Positions 62,072-64,000 of a stretch of DNA of 64,000 nucleotides are shown piece after piece. Every line of letters begins with the position of its first letter. Position 1 is the first letter of the stretch. A program made the translations under genes and the position numbers. The stretch is from contig CAZNLJ010000005.1 in the NCBI GenBank assembly GCA_964573725.1, positions 1 to 64,000 of the forward strand, given 5' to 3'. The DNA is from UBA6168 sp964573725 (GTDB taxonomy: Bacteria; Bacteroidota; Bacteroidia; Chitinophagales; Saprospiraceae). The notes beneath the pieces were generated by a model. That model was not told the DNA's origin. It was given only the letters and a program-made list of their open reading frames with translations, and searched no databases.

Positions 62072-64000
62072 TCACAAGTCACAGGCATCACCGATGCCGT
62101 CTCCGTCGGAATCCAGCTGATTGGGATTGTAATGCAAGGGGCAGTTATCGATGGTATTTGGGATGCCGTCCCCATCGGCATCGACGTCGCAGGCATCGCC
62201 GTAAATGTCACCGTCAACATTTTCCTGACCAGGGTTGGCCATGAGGACGCAGTTGTCGATGGCATTGGGTACCCCGTCGTTGTCCGCATCCGGGTCGCAG
62301 GCATCGCCGAGGCCGTCGCCGTCCACGTCAGCCTGGTCATCGTTCTGAACCAGCGGGCAGTTATCGTTGGCATTGGGTACGTTGTCCCCATCCATATCCG
62401 GGTCGCAGGCATTGCCGAACCTGTCGCCGTCCGTATCCAGTTGGTCAGGATTGGCGACACTGACGCAGTTGTCACATAAGTTTCCGATTCCGTCTCCATC
62501 GTTGTCTGCTTGGTCCGCATTCGGGACGAGTTCGCAGTTGTCCGTCGTATTGGGCACCCCATCGTTATCGGCATCGGGATCGCAGGCATCTCCCAGGGCA
62601 TCATTATCGGCATTGGCCTGGTCATTGGCCACGAGGGGACAGTTGTCGAAGGCATTCGGGATACCGTCGTTATCCCAGTCGTCATCGCAGGCATCGCCGA
62701 TTCCGTCATTGTCCACATCCGCTTGGTCTGCATTCAGGCTATCGATACAGTTGTCACAGGCGTTGCCGATACCGTCACCATCGGTATCCGATTGGTCGGG
62801 ATTTTGGGCGAGGGAACAGTTGTCGGAGGCATCGGGGATTCCGTCGTCGTCCGCATCGTCGTCATCGGCATTGGGAATGCCGTCGCCGTCCATGTCCGGG
62901 TCACAGTCATCACCGATACCGTCCTCATCCAAATCGGACTGGGTGGAATTGTAGACCGAGTTGCAATTGTCGCAAGGGTCGCCGAAACTGTCGCCATCCC
63001 CGTCCTCCTGTTGGCTATTCGGATGTAAGGGACAATTGTCGAAGGCATTCGGTACGCCGTCGCCGTCGATATCATCATCGCATGCATCCCCCAAGCCGTC
63101 ATTGTCGTAATCAAGTTGGTCCGGGTTCGGGTATTCCGGGCAATTGTCGCAGGTATCGCCCAATCCGTCATCATCGAGATCGGATTGGTCGGTGTTGGCG
63201 ATATCCGGGCAGTTGTCGCAGGCATCCCCTTCTCCGTCTGCATCGGTATCCGACTGGGTGGAATTGGCGATGCAGGGGCAGTTATCGGCAAGGTTGGCGG
63301 TTCCATCCGCATCCATATCGGGGGGGACCATGAGGCCGGTCGTTCCGAAGTTGTTCAGGAAGGTGTTGATATTGGAGCCGAGGGCCGCGGAGTCCTCCTT
63401 GACGCAAACAAACCACTCCCCGTTGAGCTCCACTACAAAATACGGGGCCATACTTTTTTCCCCATTGGTAAAATAGACATCGCATACCACCACATGACCC
63501 ATTTCGAAGGCATACGTGAACTTAACGCTCAGTTGGTCTACCAAAGCGATGGAGGCCTGGAAATTGGCGGACAAGGTGCTGTCAGCAAAGAGTGCGGCAA
63601 TGGTTGCCTGGTCGTCGGGCGGATACAGGCTAAGGACTGTTGTCACATCGCCGGTCTTGTAGGCGGCCAACATGGTACAAATTGTTTCGAACGGCGTGCT
63701 GCGTCCGTTGCAGGGGGTTCCGATCTCATTGTCGATCAACCCCGCGGCGGAATCCTGGAAGACCATGCCATCCACGTCATACAAGAAAAGGGAGTCACAG
63801 GCCAAGTGAGCCGGGTCCAGCGACATTGCCAGGGAGTCACGGATAGGGATGCCGATTTGAAAAGCCGATGGCAGGAAAACCGGAAAAGTGTCCGTCAAGA
63901 CGACAGGACCAGGTGCCCCCGAGGCGGTCGCTTGCAGGGTGGAAACCGCCAGCATTATGGAAAGGCCGAATCGTAAGGAAATGGTTCTATTGTTTTTCAT
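62072..64000 (-). CDS. secreted thrombospondin type 3 repeat protein
   Basis: A 642-residue protein whose ATG is the last codon of the window; an upstream start outside cannot be excluded. Signal peptide (about residues 1-28, 'AVSTLQATASGAP'). Residues 30-225 form a domain I do not recognise, with four Cys and a segment ('YFVVELNGEWFVCVKED') resembling a small alpha+beta sheet. Residues 228-642 are 13 TSP3-type units ('Q.D.DGDGIGDACDNCP'), each with Asp/Asn ligands for calcium. The chain ends exactly at the last unit ('DGDGIGDACDL'), without the sorting domain usual for such proteins in this phylum. Probably an extracellular, calcium-stiffened rod. Followed 69 bp later by another secreted protein gene. 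Confidence 0.9.
   Translation of the reverse strand: MKNNRTISLRFGLSIMLAVSTLQATASGAPGPVVLTDTFPVFLPSAFQIGIPIRDSLAMSLDPAHLACDSLFLYDVDGMVFQDSAAGLIDNEIGTPCNGRSTPFETICTMLAAYKTGDVTTVLSLYPPDDQATIAALFADSTLSANFQASIALVDQLSVKFTYAFEMGHVVVCDVYFTNGEKSMAPYFVVELNGEWFVCVKEDSAALGSNINTFLNNFGTTGLMVPPDMDADGTANLADNCPCIANSTQSDTDADGEGDACDNCPDIANTDQSDLDDDGLGDTCDNCPEYPNPDQLDYDNDGLGDACDDDIDGDGVPNAFDNCPLHPNSQQEDGDGDSFGDPCDNCNSVYNSTQSDLDEDGIGDDCDPDMDGDGIPNADDDDADDDGIPDASDNCSLAQNPDQSDTDGDGIGNACDNCIDSLNADQADVDNDGIGDACDDDWDNDGIPNAFDNCPLVANDQANADNDALGDACDPDADNDGVPNTTDNCELVPNADQADNDGDGIGNLCDNCVSVANPDQLDTDGDRFGNACDPDMDGDNVPNANDNCPLVQNDDQADVDGDGLGDACDPDADNDGVPNAIDNCVLMANPGQENVDGDIYGDACDVDADGDGIPNTIDNCPLHYNPNQLDSDGDGIGDACDL
62075..63319 (-). 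repeat. 13 thrombospondin type 3 calcium-binding repeats
   Basis: The units alternate between a shorter and a longer form (about 23 and 36 residues), as in other TSP3 proteins. Most have the DxDxDG(I/L)GDxCD core; units 4, 8, 10 and 12 have substitutions (for example 'GDSFGDPCD', 'NDALGDACD'). DNA identity is high enough that the GC-rich tandem could expand, contract or be misassembled. Confidence 0.9.

Noticed and set aside
62075..63319. Regular repeats that might be taken for a CRISPR array
   Set aside because: Repeat length varies, spacers are not unique, and the translation is a TSP3 protein array; no cas genes.

Overview
The window is a GC-rich chromosomal segment of a Bacteroidota bacterium. 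Lifestyle markers point to the Saprospiria/Saprospiraceae side of the phylum, but that placement is inference. The supporting evidence is: secreted proteins ending in type IX secretion (T9SS) sorting domains of both type A and type B; arrays of SprB repeats; PorV-like outer-membrane proteins; a TamL-type lipoprotein; a Bacteroidota-type LptD; a futalosine-pathway menaquinone gene (mqnD); and promoter boxes of the Bacteroidota form TAnnTTTG, in the best case with a TTTG box exactly 19 nt upstream. I see no tRNA, rRNA, CRISPR array, insertion sequence, integrase or phage gene. Apart from the adhesin-type genes this looks like ordinary core chromosome.

Layout. 1-5.2 kb: the tail of a large secreted repeat protein, a cytochrome oxidase subunit III-like protein, a double zinc-ribbon protein, and an amidase-mlaD envelope operon. 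5.4-9.4 kb: lptD (divergent from the amidase) and a phosphofructokinase with pyrophosphate-type signature residues. 9.6-13.6 kb: two paralogous exported M20 peptidases on either side of trxB. 13.7-15.5 kb: sppA. 15.9-25.5 kb: a secretion cluster with a 1.8k-residue SprB-repeat adhesin, a CotH-kinase/lamin-tail protein and a PorV-like protein. 25.5-31 kb: two uncharacterised proteins, a TrmH-family RNA methyltransferase and TamL. 31.4-34.9 kb: a second type B cargo protein. 34.9-38.3 kb: small housekeeping genes (DUF4442, Nudix, a PorV/PorQ-like barrel, udk, a short conserved protein). 38.3-42.4 kb: an operon ccmE-ccmF-DUF2520 for cytochrome c maturation. 42.8-52.5 kb: tex, a TPR protein, a type A cargo protein, dapF, 3-hydroxyacyl-CoA dehydrogenase, rluA, mqnD and adenine deaminase. 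52.5-59.6 kb: alanine dehydrogenase, L-serine dehydratase, a tandem AAA+ ATPase and an APC permease, which suggests amino-acid uptake and conversion to pyruvate. 59.7-64 kb: two adjacent secreted proteins, one a 13-unit thrombospondin type 3 (calcium-binding) protein, neither with a visible sorting domain.

How the parts work together. The window is dominated by envelope biology: outer-membrane assembly (LptD, TamL, MlaD), wall cleavage (amidase), T9SS cargo and PorV-like accessory barrels. Respiration (CcmE/CcmF, a CoxIII-like subunit, menaquinone synthesis) and amino-acid catabolism form the metabolic part. No single new system is proven. The best leads are: the tandem AAA+ protein with a duplicated unknown N-terminal domain; a strong hairpin in the leader of an unknown 460-residue protein behind a consensus promoter; a CxxxY-type CcmE; and a G9 homopolymer inside the big adhesin gene.
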